From NCBI GenBank assembly GCA_019359885.1, contig JAHBCN010002201.1:31875-95874 (forward strand): a stretch of DNA of 64,000 bases, written 5' to 3'. Below, in pieces: positions 50,398 to 61,192 of this stretch. Under the pieces are notes generated by a model. That model made no database searches and was not told the DNA's origin. It saw only the letters and a list, made by a program, of their open reading frames with translations. Position 1 is the stretch's first letter. Each line of letters opens with the position of its first letter. This DNA is from Listronotus oregonensis (Eukaryota > Arthropoda > Insecta > Coleoptera > Curculionidae). Made by a program: the position numbers and the translations under genes.

Positions 50398-51267
50398 CTA
50401 ATAATTTAAATGTTCTATATGACCCCCGTTATTTTCGAAACATGATCTATAACCCCTCCTTAGCCTTTCTAAGCTCGCCGATATTATTTGAGGTTCTTGG
50501 TTAAGACGATTAATTTCATTTACAATTTTTTCTCTCATTTCTTCCGCGTTTGTGTTGCCATTTTGGTAAACGAAATTTTTCAAGTGATCCCATAGAAAAG
50601 TGTCCAAAATTGTAATATCTGGACTATTAGGTGGCCATCTAATAGTGCCATAACGTCCAATCCACCGATTGTATCGGTGATTGAGATACTGCACAACTTG
50701 ATGAACAGCATGGGGCGGCACTCCGTCTTGTTGCCAAATTATCTTGCGATACGTTTCGAGTGACAATTCTTCTAAAATGCCCTTAATATCGTTTTCAAGA
50801 AGATTAAGATATCTTTCTCCAGTTAAGGATCCATCATAGAATATTGGTCCGACAATTTTATTGTTAAGCACACTACACCAGACATAAAGAGAAGACCTGG
50901 TATTTAATCTCTTGAAATTTCCTGGAATTTTGTCTTGCCCAGATGTGCGTATTGCGTCCGTTAAACATTCCCGATGTAGTGAACGTAGCTTCATCCGTCC
51001 AAAGAATCGTTTGAAACAGGGTAGGATCGTTATCTTGTTAATAGATTAAAATTTGGGAAACAAGTTGAAAGCAAAGTTCCTTTTGTTCACGTGTTAAATG
51101 CTGCACTTAGAGAACGTGATATGATTGTAGTCATTTTTCTAATATGTAACGATCTTGTTTCTTCGAATAAGACCTTCAGTTTTAAAATCGTGTGTTTCTC
51201 TGGCGTTTTCACCACATTTATAATAGAGAGTTATAATTTGAAGCCGTTCTTCTGATAAAAACCTCAT
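50398..51267 (-). pseudogene. Mariner-like transposase, frameshifted
   Basis: Starts MRFLSEERLQIITLYYKCGE at 51267, then degrades. The catalytic domain resumes with QTILWTDEATFTTSGMFNGR (first Asp, near 51000-50960). A one-base change near 50918 moves the frame, after which RLNTRSSLYVWCSVLNNKIV, IIWQQDGVPPHAVHQVVQYL (second Asp) and PPNSPDITILDTFLW (third Asp) are read to a stop at 50398. Spacing of about 40 residues between the second and third Asp of the D..D..D triad is longer than classic mariner (34), so a rosa/DD41D-like or related Tc1/mariner group is possible. The HTH region is largely lost. Inactive. Confidence 0.9.
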
Positions 51268-51673
51268 TATAAAACTATTCCAAAAAGTAATAAACGTATT
51301 TTTAAAATTCTTGACTTTGACAAATAAGCATCTGTGACCTGTAGCAGCCAGGTTTTTTCAGGTGAATCAATCCTCATAGTATCATGCAGTTTTTAGATAA
51401 TTGCAGCAGAACCGCAGGAAATAAACCCAGCAACCCCTATATCACCAAATTCCTCGTGAAAATCTCTATCTATTGATATAAAAATATACGGGGTATTCCA
51501 TTTAAAAAATACGTCACTCGCGCTGTAACTCCTTTGTTTTAGTTTCAAATGTTTTTCTGATTAGATTATTGAATTCTACGGAAAAAAATACACGAAATGG
51601 CTTCGTTTTTTTTTTAAAGTTCAGGGAAGTTTAAAAATAAAGCTCTGTTTACTTTAAAATGAATAACCCTGTA

Positions 51674-52584
51674 CAATTAAAAATTCGTTACTAAATGCAT
51701 TTATGTAATTTAATGACTCACTTCTCAGACCTGTTTCGCCAGCCTTACCGGTCTCATCAGTTTAAGCATTTGCTGTGAATTAAATTGTCCTCCAAAAAGT
51801 CACGTAGACCCAGAGTTTATTATACATATTGCTTTTAACTTGTAGAACCATTCTAAACCGTTCTTTGAACTGCAAGAACGCTTCTACATGACTTCAATGT
51901 TAAAGAAACATTTATTGACACTTTAAGAACGATTTTACAAGTCAAAAGAATTACACTAATGAATATAAGGCAGAAAGGGTTATATCATAAGCAAGACCGG
52001 CGCGGCGATAGCATGTGTCAGGGACGTAACGGTATGAAAGTTACGATTTCAGCTGACAGTCCTGTTGGGTAATACTTAAAGTTGCTAAAATTTTCGTCGT
52101 GCGTTGTCAAAGCTTTTATTTGGTGATATTTTTGTATTCTTTCTTTTTAGAGCCCAAGGTTGTTTTTAATTATAAATTTATAATCTGTGCAAATTTTCTC
52201 AGACATTTTCGTTTTGACTACTTTTGGTTGTACATTTTGCAAGGATTTTCAGTTGTAAATATTTGTGTTAGTTTATACAGATTTCATATTTTATTTCGTA
52301 AACAAATTGTTCACAGTTTTTACATTATAAAAAGCCTATTGGCAGGCACGTAGCCAGGGTGTATGTATGTATCTAAGAGACAGGGGACTCTGATCACGAA
52401 TATAAAATTATTTTTTATCTGCAACCTTTAATTCCTAAGTTATAAGGCCTCCAAGTAGAGTAACCTCAAAATGGACTTTTTAGTGACAGCGGACATGACT
52501 GTGCTTCGGAGGCATTCAACTGTAAAATATTTTTGGCGCCCAAATCCAAAATTTGTTTAAGGTCTTGTGAAAGAGATATCTGCA
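51674..52584. other. VRK1 intron, no gene seen
   Basis: Short open frames (for example 52099-52353 plus) have no family similarity. Nothing else supported. Confidence 0.45.
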
Positions 52585-52965
52585 TTACTCTGCGCTTGTT
52601 TTCCAAATTAGGCTTAGAGGCCCGTTTGAGAAATTAAATATTAGATTGGAGGATACTATCGTCAGCACAAAAAGATCGTTGATGTAAAGAAGATACAGGG
52701 TTGTTGCCAGTATTGAACCCTGGGGCACCCCAGCATTAATTTGATAAAAGTTGGAGGAAGGACCATCTACAATTATTAATATACGTCGATTAAAAAAAAT
52801 ACTAAAGAGCCAAGAACAAAGCTTAGGAAGAGAACTGTGGAAGTTTATTAAGGAGCTCATCATGCCAGACATGGTCAAAAGCTTTGGATATGTCAAGAGG
52901 AATGATATGGGATTCACCAAGAAACTTACCTTTAGTGATAGTTATGATACGAAAAAAATGTAGAA
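52585..52965 (-). pseudogene. LINE reverse transcriptase fragment
   Basis: On the minus strand, IIPLDISKAFDHVWHDELLN (about 52925-52860) carries the first catalytic Asp motif of jockey/I-type RT. After a frameshift, NAGVPQGSILATTLYLLYIN (about 52740-52680) gives the next motif. A CADDS-like YADD remnant follows. The rest of the element is absent. Confidence 0.85.
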
Positions 52966-53021
52966 TGAGTAAACATAATTTAGATTTGTATTCAAAATAT
53001 TGCTGATTTTACTTTACTTAC

Positions 53022-53201
53022 TCGGAGGAACTCTAGAAGTAAACGATTCTTTGATCATTTTTGATACAGTCTTCATGTTATTCACTTTACTATTCTCCAC
53101 TACTTTGGGATCGCTTAAATTACTTTCCCAGGGAAGTTTACATCCCAACCATTGAATTAAATTGTAAGCTAATATTTCTAAATCGCCTCTTCGAGTTGGC
53201 A
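53022..53201 (-). CDS. VRK1: VRK1-type kinase, C-lobe exon
   Basis: It reads (V)PTRRGDLEILAYNLIQWLGC then KLPWESNLSDPKVVENSK and MIKESFTS. P(S/T)RRGDLEILGY.MIQWL...LPWE.NL.DP..V..SK is a VRK family signature covering kinase subdomains IX-X. The acceptor TTTTAG (53205-53202) and donor GTAAGT (53021-53016) are clean; phases 1 and 1 fit both neighbours. The Arg in this motif corresponds to the invariant subdomain XI-type salt-bridge region of VRKs by position only (inferred). Confidence 0.95.
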
Positions 53202-53231
53202 CTAAAATAACACCACTGTTAATCAATTATA

Positions 53232-54039
53232 CAGGGTGTTTGAAAAATGCAAGGCCAAATTACAGGACGTGTTTCTCATTAAAAAATATAAAAAAAGGTT
53301 CTATAAATATGGGTCCGAAAATGCATAGTTTCTAAGATGCAGGGTATTAAACTTAAAAAAAGGTTTTCTGTGTTAACCCTGAAGCCGATTTTCTTGAAAT
53401 TTGTCAGTGTTATTTCTAGTAATAAAGGCCTAATTTAGTACTAATTAAAATTCAAAATATTAAGGCCACTGGCGCCTCAGTAGACACGTTATCAAAAATA
53501 ATTGCGAAGAAAATATACGACAATGACTTTTTTTGTTTTTTTTTTTTTTATAATTTTTGGAATAAGCAATTAAAAATACAACTTTTTTGTCTCTCTATAT
53601 TATTTTCTATAAAACCAATTCATTAAAAGTACCTGAACCTCATTAATAGTTAACTCTTACTGCAAATTAAAATTTAATTTTTTTTCGAAACAAAGATAGA
53701 AAAAAATATCAAGAAATAAAAAGTTGTTTTTTTAGTTGCTGAAGCTAAAAAAAATATATATAAATATGCAAAAACAGTGGCGTAAATTTTTTACTGTTAT
53801 TTTCAATAAGGTGTCCCCTGAGATGCCACTGGACCTAATAATTTTAATTTAATTAGACCTAAATTAGGTCCTTATTAATAAAAATACCACTGATAAATTT
53901 CAACAAAATTAGCTGCAGGGTATTTAAGATAATTATCAAAAAACCTATTTTTTTAAGTTTAATAGCCCATATCTTAGAAACTATGCATTTTCGAACCCTC
54001 CCCCCCTGAAATTTGGCCGTGCATTTTTCGAACATCCTG
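53232..54039. repeat. 0.8-kb fold-back element
   Basis: TA-CAGGGTGTTTGAAAAATGC on the left mirrors GCATTTTTCGAACATCCTG-TA on the right. Arms of about 240 bp continue through GCATAGTTTCTAAGAT and ATCTTAGAAACTATGC, and GTGTTATTTCTAGTAATAA and TTATTAATAAAAATACCAC. Confidence 0.88.
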
Positions 54040-54465
54040 TATGGTCAAATCATCTCTAAAGCAAAAAGCAGAGAACGCTTGCTATATCCCATTCTTTAGA
54101 AAAAAATTGGATTAACTAAATAAAACCAAATATATTAGCCAGGCACACATATAAAAGGTAAAGAAAAATATTTAAAAAATTTGTGTTAATAATAAATTAG
54201 AAAATTATGGCGGAGCGCTTTCGGCTATAATGCGATTTATAAACATGTTAGACAAATAGTCATTATACACTGTAAATGTGTTACATGTTTAATTTGCTAA
54301 ATACAGGTTTACGGTAAAGGTGGCTTCAAAAAGGCTGCATTAAATGATGTAGTGACAAAGTACTAGAATATAATAATAATAATATTATAATAATAATACC
54401 TGACCGAGGATATCCTACTAAATGCCAGGATGGGGGATAAACACATACTGAAGTCAGATTTCTAA
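54040..54465. other. VRK1 intron, no gene seen
   Basis: AT-rich, with a (TAA)n-like run at 54370-54395. Confidence 0.45.
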
Positions 54466-55720
54466 CATTCCTGATACAACTTCTCGAGCCTGTCGGCAGG
54501 AACCCATAACACTTATGAACTTATTGTAAGCTTGTCCAGTGCATGCTGTCAGTGGTTATATCTACCAACATAACTATGCGCTTCGGGTACTTTATTATCA
54601 CCTCAGACATTACTACGGCATCAATCAAACAGCAATGCTCCCATTTGCTCCTGGCGATACTGAGGTCGGAGCCATGAGATACGACATGTCGGATCTTTAT
54701 AAATAATAATAATAACTACTGTTGCATCTGCTTAAAGATCTTAAGGCTCCTCTTAACCTAATTTGATGTATGAGCGACTGATGTCACTTTGGAAATCAAA
54801 GTTCTCTATAACACCTGGAGCACAATAAATTATTACCGAACCCAATACGTTTAAAAGAGGCGTATTTCAGGGCGACTCACTCAGTCCTTTGCTATTTTGT
54901 ATATCGCTGCTTCCCATATCCGTGTATCTTAGGAAGACACGCGGATATTGCTGTGAACCACTTGGAAGACGCAGGCATAAGGTAATCCATCTGTTTTATA
55001 TGGAAGATCTGAAACTGTAGGGAACTAGCGAGCGAGACCTACAACAGTCTCTTAAAGTGGTTCACGAATTTACCAGAGATGTTGGCATGGAGTTCGGCCT
55101 CGACAAGTGTGCAAAACTTAAGCAAGAGAAGGGCCGGTACGGAAACGATTTAAAAGCTGACAAGCTTGCTGATATCGTGCTCTTCCGCCCTCTACAAAAC
55201 AACGAAAATCATCGATATTTAGGTATCGACCAAAACCTGACTCATTATGTTAGAGCTGTAAAGACCGAGCTTAGAAGCAAATACAGACGACGTTTAAGGA
55301 AAATTTGGGACACTGAATTATCTGAAATAAATAAGATCCTTGCTACAAACATGCTAGCAGTTTTTGTATTGCTTTACTCTTTTAAAGTAGTTAAGTGCAC
55401 GCGAGAGGAACTGCGCGAGCTACACATAAGCACACGAAAAATGTTGCATCTTCACCGTAGCATCCATCCGCGCTCATCAACATCCCGTATTTACTTCGCA
55501 CGCCACTAGGGAGGTCGTGGCCTTTTAGGCTTAGAGGGTATGCATGATCGGCTGGTTTTAAGTCTTGCTTGTCAAGTTGCGCATGTACCGTTGCACACCA
55601 ACGTACTGATGCAACTAGTAAGAGCACACGAAATAGCTAATGTTGGAGCATTTCTATTCAAGACAGCGGAGCGAGCAGGGAAAAATTCGGTGTCAGATTT
55701 GCAATAGATCCAAACGACGA
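54466..55720 (+). pseudogene. LINE remnant (R2/R4-like), copies 2 and 3 head to tail
   Basis: 54466-54710 is a 3' tail matching 41340-41545 and ending in AATAATAATAATAA, consistent with a LINE 3' end. 54711-55720 is a second, 5'-truncated copy matching 40572-41140. RT motifs are GVFQGDSLSPLLFCISLLPI (about 54860) and YMEDLKL, the YMDD box with one Asp changed (about 55000). Then follows an open 150-codon block with FGLDKCAKL and RYLGIDQNLTH. Stops and a frameshift break it. It is antisense within VRK1. Confidence 0.78.
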
Positions 55721-56037
55721 CCAATCACTTATAAGGCTTGATATACCTAATAATTAAAACTAAGTAAATATTTATTTTATCCAATTTTAATAACGCTTTA
55801 TCTACTTCTGACAAGACGTAAATTTAATCAGTAAGCGACTAAAATTCGTTTGCCGTGGACCATTTTTGAGAGTTAACAAAGCATTTTGTTATGCAGATAT
55901 TACTTTTTCTTTTTAAAACGAAAGTACCTCTACTCCCAAACAGAAAATATTCTTTTTTTTAGCATCACTAAGACATATTTTTATTATTATTAGAATAAAA
56001 CCTAGAAAGTAAACCGCATCCAACAGAAATAACATAC
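55721..56037. other. VRK1 intron, no feature seen
   Basis: AT-rich, ending at the GTATGTT donor (minus) at 56037-56031. Confidence 0.5.
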
Positions 56038-56260
56038 CTCCTTGGTGGGCATCTCTACTTAAAAATTCAATAGTTCCATCATGGGCTTTCTTGGGATTTG
56101 GCTTAAATTCCTTATCCAATGTAAACTTCGTAGCTAATCCAAAATCAACGAGGTAAACTTGTTTGTTCTGGGTTTCTTTTGTAGCACCTAGTAATATATT
56201 GGCAGCTTTTATATCAGCATGAACATAGCCCCTCTGATGTATGTATTCCAAAACATCTAA
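56038..56260 (-). CDS. VRK1: VRK1-type kinase, catalytic-loop exon
   Basis: It begins LDVLEYIHQRGYVHADIKAA then NILLGATKE, QVYLVDFGLATKF, then HDGTIEFLSRDAHQG. The catalytic loop is HADIK (HGDIK in human VRK1), the Asp being the catalytic base. The Mg-binding motif is DFG (DYG in human). HDGTIEF..DAH.G is diagnostic of VRK kinases and replaces the usual APE region. The acceptor TTTTTCAG (56268-56261) and donor GTATGTT are clean. 223 nt, phase 0 in and 1 out. VRK1 (Drosophila NHK-1/ballchen) phosphorylates histone H2A and BAF in the nucleus. Confidence 0.97.
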
Positions 56261-57744
56261 CTGAAAAATAGTGTACTAAAGATTGGGTTGATAGAAATAA
56301 GACAGCACTTAAGAGAATAACCTATAGAAATAATAGTTTGAAAAATTTGCTATAGGATATGATAACAGGTTTTATAAACTTTTAAAAAGGTAAACATTAT
56401 GTATGTAACATACAACGAGTAAAATCTGTTTTTACTATTAAATTATTTTAGTACATAAAAAACTTTAGTGAGTAAGGTCATAACCACTCCAATTTTTCTG
56501 AACAACTTAATTTTACTTTCTTTTAAACGAACTTATCGATTTGGACCAAGCGAGCATTTTCTTTAAGCCGGCATTATTTCTTTATTGCAGTCATTATAAA
56601 AGAATATTATTAACTTAAAGTACTTTAAAGTACCCTTTATAACAAAGAAAGGGAGTGTTGAAATGGTCGCTGCCAAAACTCTGGAGAATTATTAATAGAA
56701 ATAATTTGTTACTTTTTGAAATTGTTAAGAGTTTCTTTTGTCACTTTAATATGTTGACATTCCTCGTAAGGTACAAAAATATTGTATTTTTTTAGTCCAT
56801 ATTTAACAACTATTTAACAACTTTCTAATCATCTTTAAAAATCTTTGATATCTGAAATATGTCTTTCCGTCTGTGGTATGTGTATTTAAAAGGCGAATTT
56901 GTAGCTTCATATATCAATTTACTGGATCAATTAAACCGAACAATTTGATACCACACATCCTTACGCCAAAAACAAAAGCTTTGCAGATGCCAAGATTCTT
57001 TTACTAAATAATGCATTACTCCATTCATATCATCAATGATAAATCTAAATTGACCACCCAAAGAAAACAAAATTTCCATTTTATAAAAACATTTACAAGA
57101 TTTCTGAATGGAATGAAAAATGTTTTTAGTTGTGGGCGACAATATTCTAAAAAGGGTCTGGTTTGGGATACAAGGAAAAATACTTTCTGGCTCGAAAGAG
57201 GAATCCAAGTTTTTTTAATAATATTTTTAACAATTTTAATATTTTCTACTAACATGGTACATACCAGGTATAACCAATGACGTTGTAAAATGGACTGGAC
57301 TTGAAGCTAGACAACTGATTCCAACATAGTGCAAAACAGATAAGAGCTAAGACAGGCAAAAATACATAACCGAGCTTTGCCAAAAATAACTATTTTTTTT
57401 TGTGAACATTTACGTTTGAAAGCATTGAAAACGTCAATTGCTTTTTGGTGGTAAAGCTGCTATTTTTACTACAAGCAAAATAAAAAAAAAGCAATTCCCT
57501 AAGTGTCAGGAAAAAGTTTTATATTCTAATAACTTTTTTCTTTTATATTGTTCTAAAAGTGTTACATTTTTTAAAACAACTAAGTATTGTAAGTACAAAA
57601 TCTTTTTAAAAACTTTATTTTTAATCAGGGCCTTAAATAAAATTTTATAAAATATAATGAATCAGAAAGAGATGTGGAGGTTTCATATAACAATTATTAC
57701 ACCCTATTATTGAATCTTCGTAAAAAAATGTTTCTTATACTTAC
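56261..57744. other. VRK1 intron
   Basis: Two overlapping open stretches near 56927-57280 lack splice signals in phase with VRK1 and known similarity. No other feature. Confidence 0.5.
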
Positions 57745-57941
57745 TATTTGTAGACCAATTTTAAAAACTGTATCAGTCGGAAATACTTTGTTGTTATCAA
57801 TGTACAATTTATATAAATCTGATGAAAATTTATCCATAACCAAAAATCTATATTTTTCGTCTTTATATTCTAAAGATCCAGACCCATGATATACAGGCAT
57901 TCCAAATGTTTTAAGACCTGCTTCCCTTTTAAATTCTTCAA
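57745..57941 (-). CDS. VRK1: VRK1-type kinase, hinge-region exon
   Basis: It reads EEFKREAGLKTFGMPVYHGS then YRFLVMDKFSSDLYKLYIDN and FPTDTVFKIGLQI. G.P.Y.GSG....K.YRF.VMDRF.SDL.K is the VRK segment from strand beta-4 to the hinge; MDKF supplies the hinge. The acceptor TTTTTTAG (57949-57942) and donor GTAAGT (57744-57739) are clean. The first two bases complete a split codon, so the exon(s) with the glycine loop and the beta-3 lysine lie upstream and were not found before 64000. Confidence 0.95.
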
Positions 57942-58190
57942 CTAAAAAATAACAACCGTATGTATTCAATAAAAATTGCTTAAGCCCTGAGAAGGTTCAG
58001 ACTTAAAAACTAGTTACATCTTAAACCTTACAGTGTCTTAAGAGGTGGTTCTCCCTGTAACAATTTTATTTTATAACCAAAAAAAAATGGTATTTTGTAT
58101 GTCCGTACTTAATATACATATGCAGAGTTTGACCTGTTCCCATTGTTAATATTACTTTCATATCGACCCAAAATGCCATTCATACCTATG
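57942..58190. other. Upstream VRK1 intron
   Basis: No feature recognised. Confidence 0.4.
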
Positions 58191-58532
58191 TTAAAACGGT
58201 TAATTTTAAATCAATCGTCGTTTATTTTTTATGTCTTTTCCGAACGGGGTTAATGACACTAGCATAATACTACCACATAACAGACTAACCAACCTATTAA
58301 GTGTTTTTTTAGAAACAGTCTTACCAAAATCCGACTATGTGGTACCAAATTATTTGGAACAAAATGCTCTTTCAGGATATGATAACAAGTCACCAGCGGT
58401 TCATTTGAAAAAAAAATTATGACCATAAATATGCTTTTGCAAACTTTTACCCTATCCGAGAAAGCCGTAAAACAAAAGACAACTAAATATCTTTTTCTCA
58501 TGGCTGATTAATTTGAAATTAACCGTTTTAAC
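58191..58532. repeat. Small inverted-repeat element with TTAA at both ends
   Basis: TTAAAACGGTTAATTTTAAA at the left mirrors AAATTAACCGTTTTAA at the right. Inner words GTCTTTTCCGAACGGGG and CCCTATCCGAG..AAAGAC pair weakly. TTAA ends would suit a piggyBac-type MITE, but the boundary is uncertain. Confidence 0.6.
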
Positions 58533-58739
58533 AAAACCACGGCACTTTAGGCTGGAATTTAATCACCTAAATATTTTTAAGCAAATGTGTCTAAAAATTA
58601 CATATATTTAACAGCGGTTTGGACTTAAACATTAGTATTACCCTATACTGTATTGTTTCTAAGAGTGATCTATACTAGATCTAATCAGAAGCTTAACACT
58701 ATTAAATACTTATATACGAAAAAATTAATAGAATGCTTG

Positions 58740-58910
58740 GTTAAAGACATGCGAAGGCAACGCTAATAAACTAACAGCTGATATCCTCCTTCTGAGGGCG
58801 CACTCAGGTAATACAAATAGTAGGACTTCTGAGAGGTCACTGTTATCTGGGAAAGGAAACAGCCTCACACATAATATACAACTGCAATGCACTGACGTAC
58901 AAAGGACATA
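58740..58910 (+). pseudogene. LINE C-terminal remnant, left part, interrupted by a mariner-like element
   Basis: It reads LLRGHCYLGKETASHIICNC then NALTYKGH, the GHC...SH..C.C.AL cysteine motif of non-LTR elements. The sequence is interrupted at a TA by the transposon at 58911 and appears to resume at 60562. Confidence 0.65.
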
Positions 58911-60561
58911 CCGGGTGGTGCGTCGTCGAGCGGAACATAGGAAATCCCATGTAAATTTTAAGGGGATTAATTATTGTCTCCCCTGTACATTTTACAGAAA
59001 AAATGTAAGATAACTTTTTAAAGAGACCAATCTGACAAACTCTCGTGCCAACTTTCAAGAAATTTAAAAAGCAAATTTTAAATTATTCAATTGAATGTAT
59101 TTGCAAAATTACCAAATTTTCGGTTCAGGTAAAACCAAACAGACACCAGCCACCAGCAAACAATTTGTTACAAGGCTTTGTCATATCTGACCTACAGCCG
59201 AATACAAGAAATGTTTTTTTTTCGTTTCATCAATCTCACAACCATTACATTTAAAGTAAAAGACAAGTTAACATTTTTTTTATTAAACCTTTTATTTAAT
59301 GTAACAATTAGGTTTAACCAATAACAATTATTACTATCTATCTTTAAAAAAAATAATTTTATCATACTAGAATTTAATTAAACCAATAGCAGTATCTGAA
59401 ATATTTTCAATTTATTTTCCCATCAAGCCTATCTCGTTCATTTCAACCATTAAACGTATTGTCAGTTAATTCGAGTCCAAAGCCATCGCAATAAATAATT
59501 GTAAATGTTTAACTCAGAAGATCGAAAATAGATCCGAAAAAAGAGAGAACTGAACTGTTAATATTTTACTAGGTGTGGAAAAATAAAATAAAATACAATA
59601 ACTTTTTTAAAAATAATGGAGAATTTACATAAAAACATTAATTAATCAAATGTTCAAACAACCCCCCATTAACAGCTAAATAATATCCCAACCGATCATA
59701 AAATTCATTTCTAACGTTGCTAAGTCGATATTGCGAAATTTTATTACATTCTAACGAAATAACGTTTTGTAGCTGGATAAGATTCTCAAATTTTACACTT
59801 TTATAAATGACACTTTTTAAGTGACTCCACAGAAAGAAGTCATTCGGTGAAAGATCAGCTGACTTGGCTGGCCAAAGTATCCGGTACCGTGGACCAATAA
59901 TATTGCCGTTAAAAGCATTTTTCAGGCACTCTCTAACCATACGGGCATTCTGGGCGGGGCAACCATCCATTTGGTACCAGATCATTTGATCTTCCCAAAC
60001 AACTTCTTTCAAGGCGGGGCCAATTTGATTTTGAAATAAGTCCAAATAGGTTTCTGCTGTCAGGTTTTAGTCCATAAAAAAGGGTCCAATGATATGGTGT
60101 CCGATAATTTCCATGAATACATTTGTTTTTTGGGGATATTGTGTCCGAGTATGAACAAAGCGATGTTCATTTTCTTGGCTCCAATACCGGCAATTTTAAA
60201 CATTTGGTTTATTGTTGAGGGTGAATGTACATTCATCGGTAAAACAAAAATTTCTTAAAAAATTCCTATCGTTGTTTGCTCTTAAATAATTCATATTTTT
60301 TTTCAAATACCGACTGTCACTGATTTATTGACACTTTTCCTCATGTCAGGGAAAATATTCATTTTACTGGTGCCTGTTTGGTTTAACCTGAACCGAAAAT
60401 TTGGTTTGCAATTACATTTAATTGAATAATTCAAGATTCGCATATTAAAATTTTTTGAAACTTTACACGAGGGCTTGTCAGATTGGTTTCTTTAAAAAGT
60501 TATCTTACATTTCTTTTAAATTTACATAGGATTTCCATGTTCCGCTCGGCGACTCACCCGG
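58911..60561 (-). mobile_element. Mariner-like transposon, second family
   Basis: TA flanks at 58909-58910 and 60562-60563. Ends CCGGGTGGTGCGTCGTCGAG and CTCGGCGACTCACCCGG are inverted. Arms of about 230 bp share GATAACTTTTTAAAGA, CCAATCTGACAA and AATTTTCGGTTCAGG. The left arm has about 35 extra bases near 58965. It carries a transposase remnant on the minus strand. It is inserted in a LINE relic. Confidence 0.9.
59638..60295 (-). pseudogene. Mariner-like transposase with internal stops
   Basis: On the minus strand it begins near 60295 as MNYLRANNDRNFLRNFCFTD (FTDE, first catalytic Asp), then ENEHRFVHTRTQYPQK and VFMEIIGHHIIGPFF. The last open block contains MIWYQMDGCPAQNARMVREC (second Asp), PAKSADLSPNDFFLW (third Asp) and ends YYLAVNGGLFEHLIN. 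Two TAA stops interrupt it (near 60205 and 60068). The DNA-binding N-terminus is missing. The D..D spacing is again longer than classic mariner. It is related to, but clearly distinct from, the copy at 50398-51267. Confidence 0.9.
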
Positions 60562-60720
60562 TATACTGTTTAGAAATATATAGAGCGTAATTCGTCTTCC
60601 TCATGAACAACTTGGTAGATATCTATATCAAGAAAGGGAAGCACGATAAGCGAATACGTTGCAGTACAAATATGGACTCGCGGCCAGCCCCGTTAAACCC
60701 ACCAATCAATCAATAGGACC
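60562..60720 (+). pseudogene. LINE C-terminal remnant, right part
   Basis: Reads LFRNI, stop, SVIRLPHEQLGRYLYQERE in the same strand as 58740-58910, consistent with the tail of the same LINE ORF after the cysteine motif. It continues into a GC-richer 3' region with GGACCTGGTGGTGGGGC. Confidence 0.5.
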
Positions 60721-60904
60721 TGGTGGTGGGGCTCAAAATTAAAATATTGATCTTTAAAGAAAAAGAAATACAGAATTTAAAAGAAAAACATACTTTATTA
60801 ATATTATAACAGAACATTTTAGCATTATCAACCCAAAACACATTATTTTTACATTTTACTTATATACCTATATTCTAATATAAGGGCCTTAATCTTAGTA
60901 AAAC
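60721..60904. other. No feature seen
   Basis: AT-rich spacer. Confidence 0.4.
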
Positions 60905-61192
60905 TTGGATACCAGCAGTAAAAGATACAAAAACGCTAAAAATAAAGGCAAAAAATCCAAGTCCTTTTCCATTGGCTGAAACGGAACCGAAAGCCCCGCT
61001 CACCAAAACTCCAACAAAAGCAAAAGCCTCCACAGTCAACCGTGAGCCATCAGGAAGAGTACTTCGATCTCGGACCCGCCTTTGATAGTTTTGCCGCAGT
61101 AGTAGACGAGGCGTCAGGTAGAAATATGAACAGACCACGGCAAATAAGCCCGGAAAACCCATACAATGTAGTTGAAATCAGCCTTGAAAACT
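60905..61192 (+). other. Unrecognised coding-like stretch
   Basis: GC-richer than its flanks. One frame is Lys/Pro/Thr-rich and ends GRVLRSRTRL before a stop near 61082. Another frame continues as GPAFDSFAAVVDEASGRNMN and NPYNVVEISLENLL to about 61192. This could be one protein with a frameshift (a gag- or ORF1-like basic domain) or a splice fragment. The minus-strand ORF in the same place is taken to be its shadow. Confidence 0.3.

Larger units (their letters stand above)
49141..51671 (-). mobile_element. Mariner-like transposon with long inverted repeats
   Basis: Flanked by TA at 49139-49140 and 51672-51673. The ends CAGGGTTATTCATTTTAAA and TTTAAAATGAATAACCCTG are inverted. The right arm is about 410 bp (51260-51671). 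The left arm is the same sequence split in two (49141-49231 and about 49936-50262) by a 0.7-kb insertion. The arms are so long that they include the first codons of the transposase on both sides (ATG at 51267 minus, and an inverted copy at 50228 plus). It lies in the VRK1 intron, on the same strand as the gene. Confidence 0.9.

Noticed and set aside
56927..57280. Two overlapping ORFs on opposite strands in a VRK1 intron
   Set aside because: No family similarity and no splice sites in phase with VRK1; open frames of this size occur by chance.
60875..61162. Minus-strand ORF with hydrophobic stretches resembling membrane segments
   Set aside because: The hydrophobicity mirrors the Lys/Pro/Thr-rich plus-strand reading; the plus strand is the better coding candidate.
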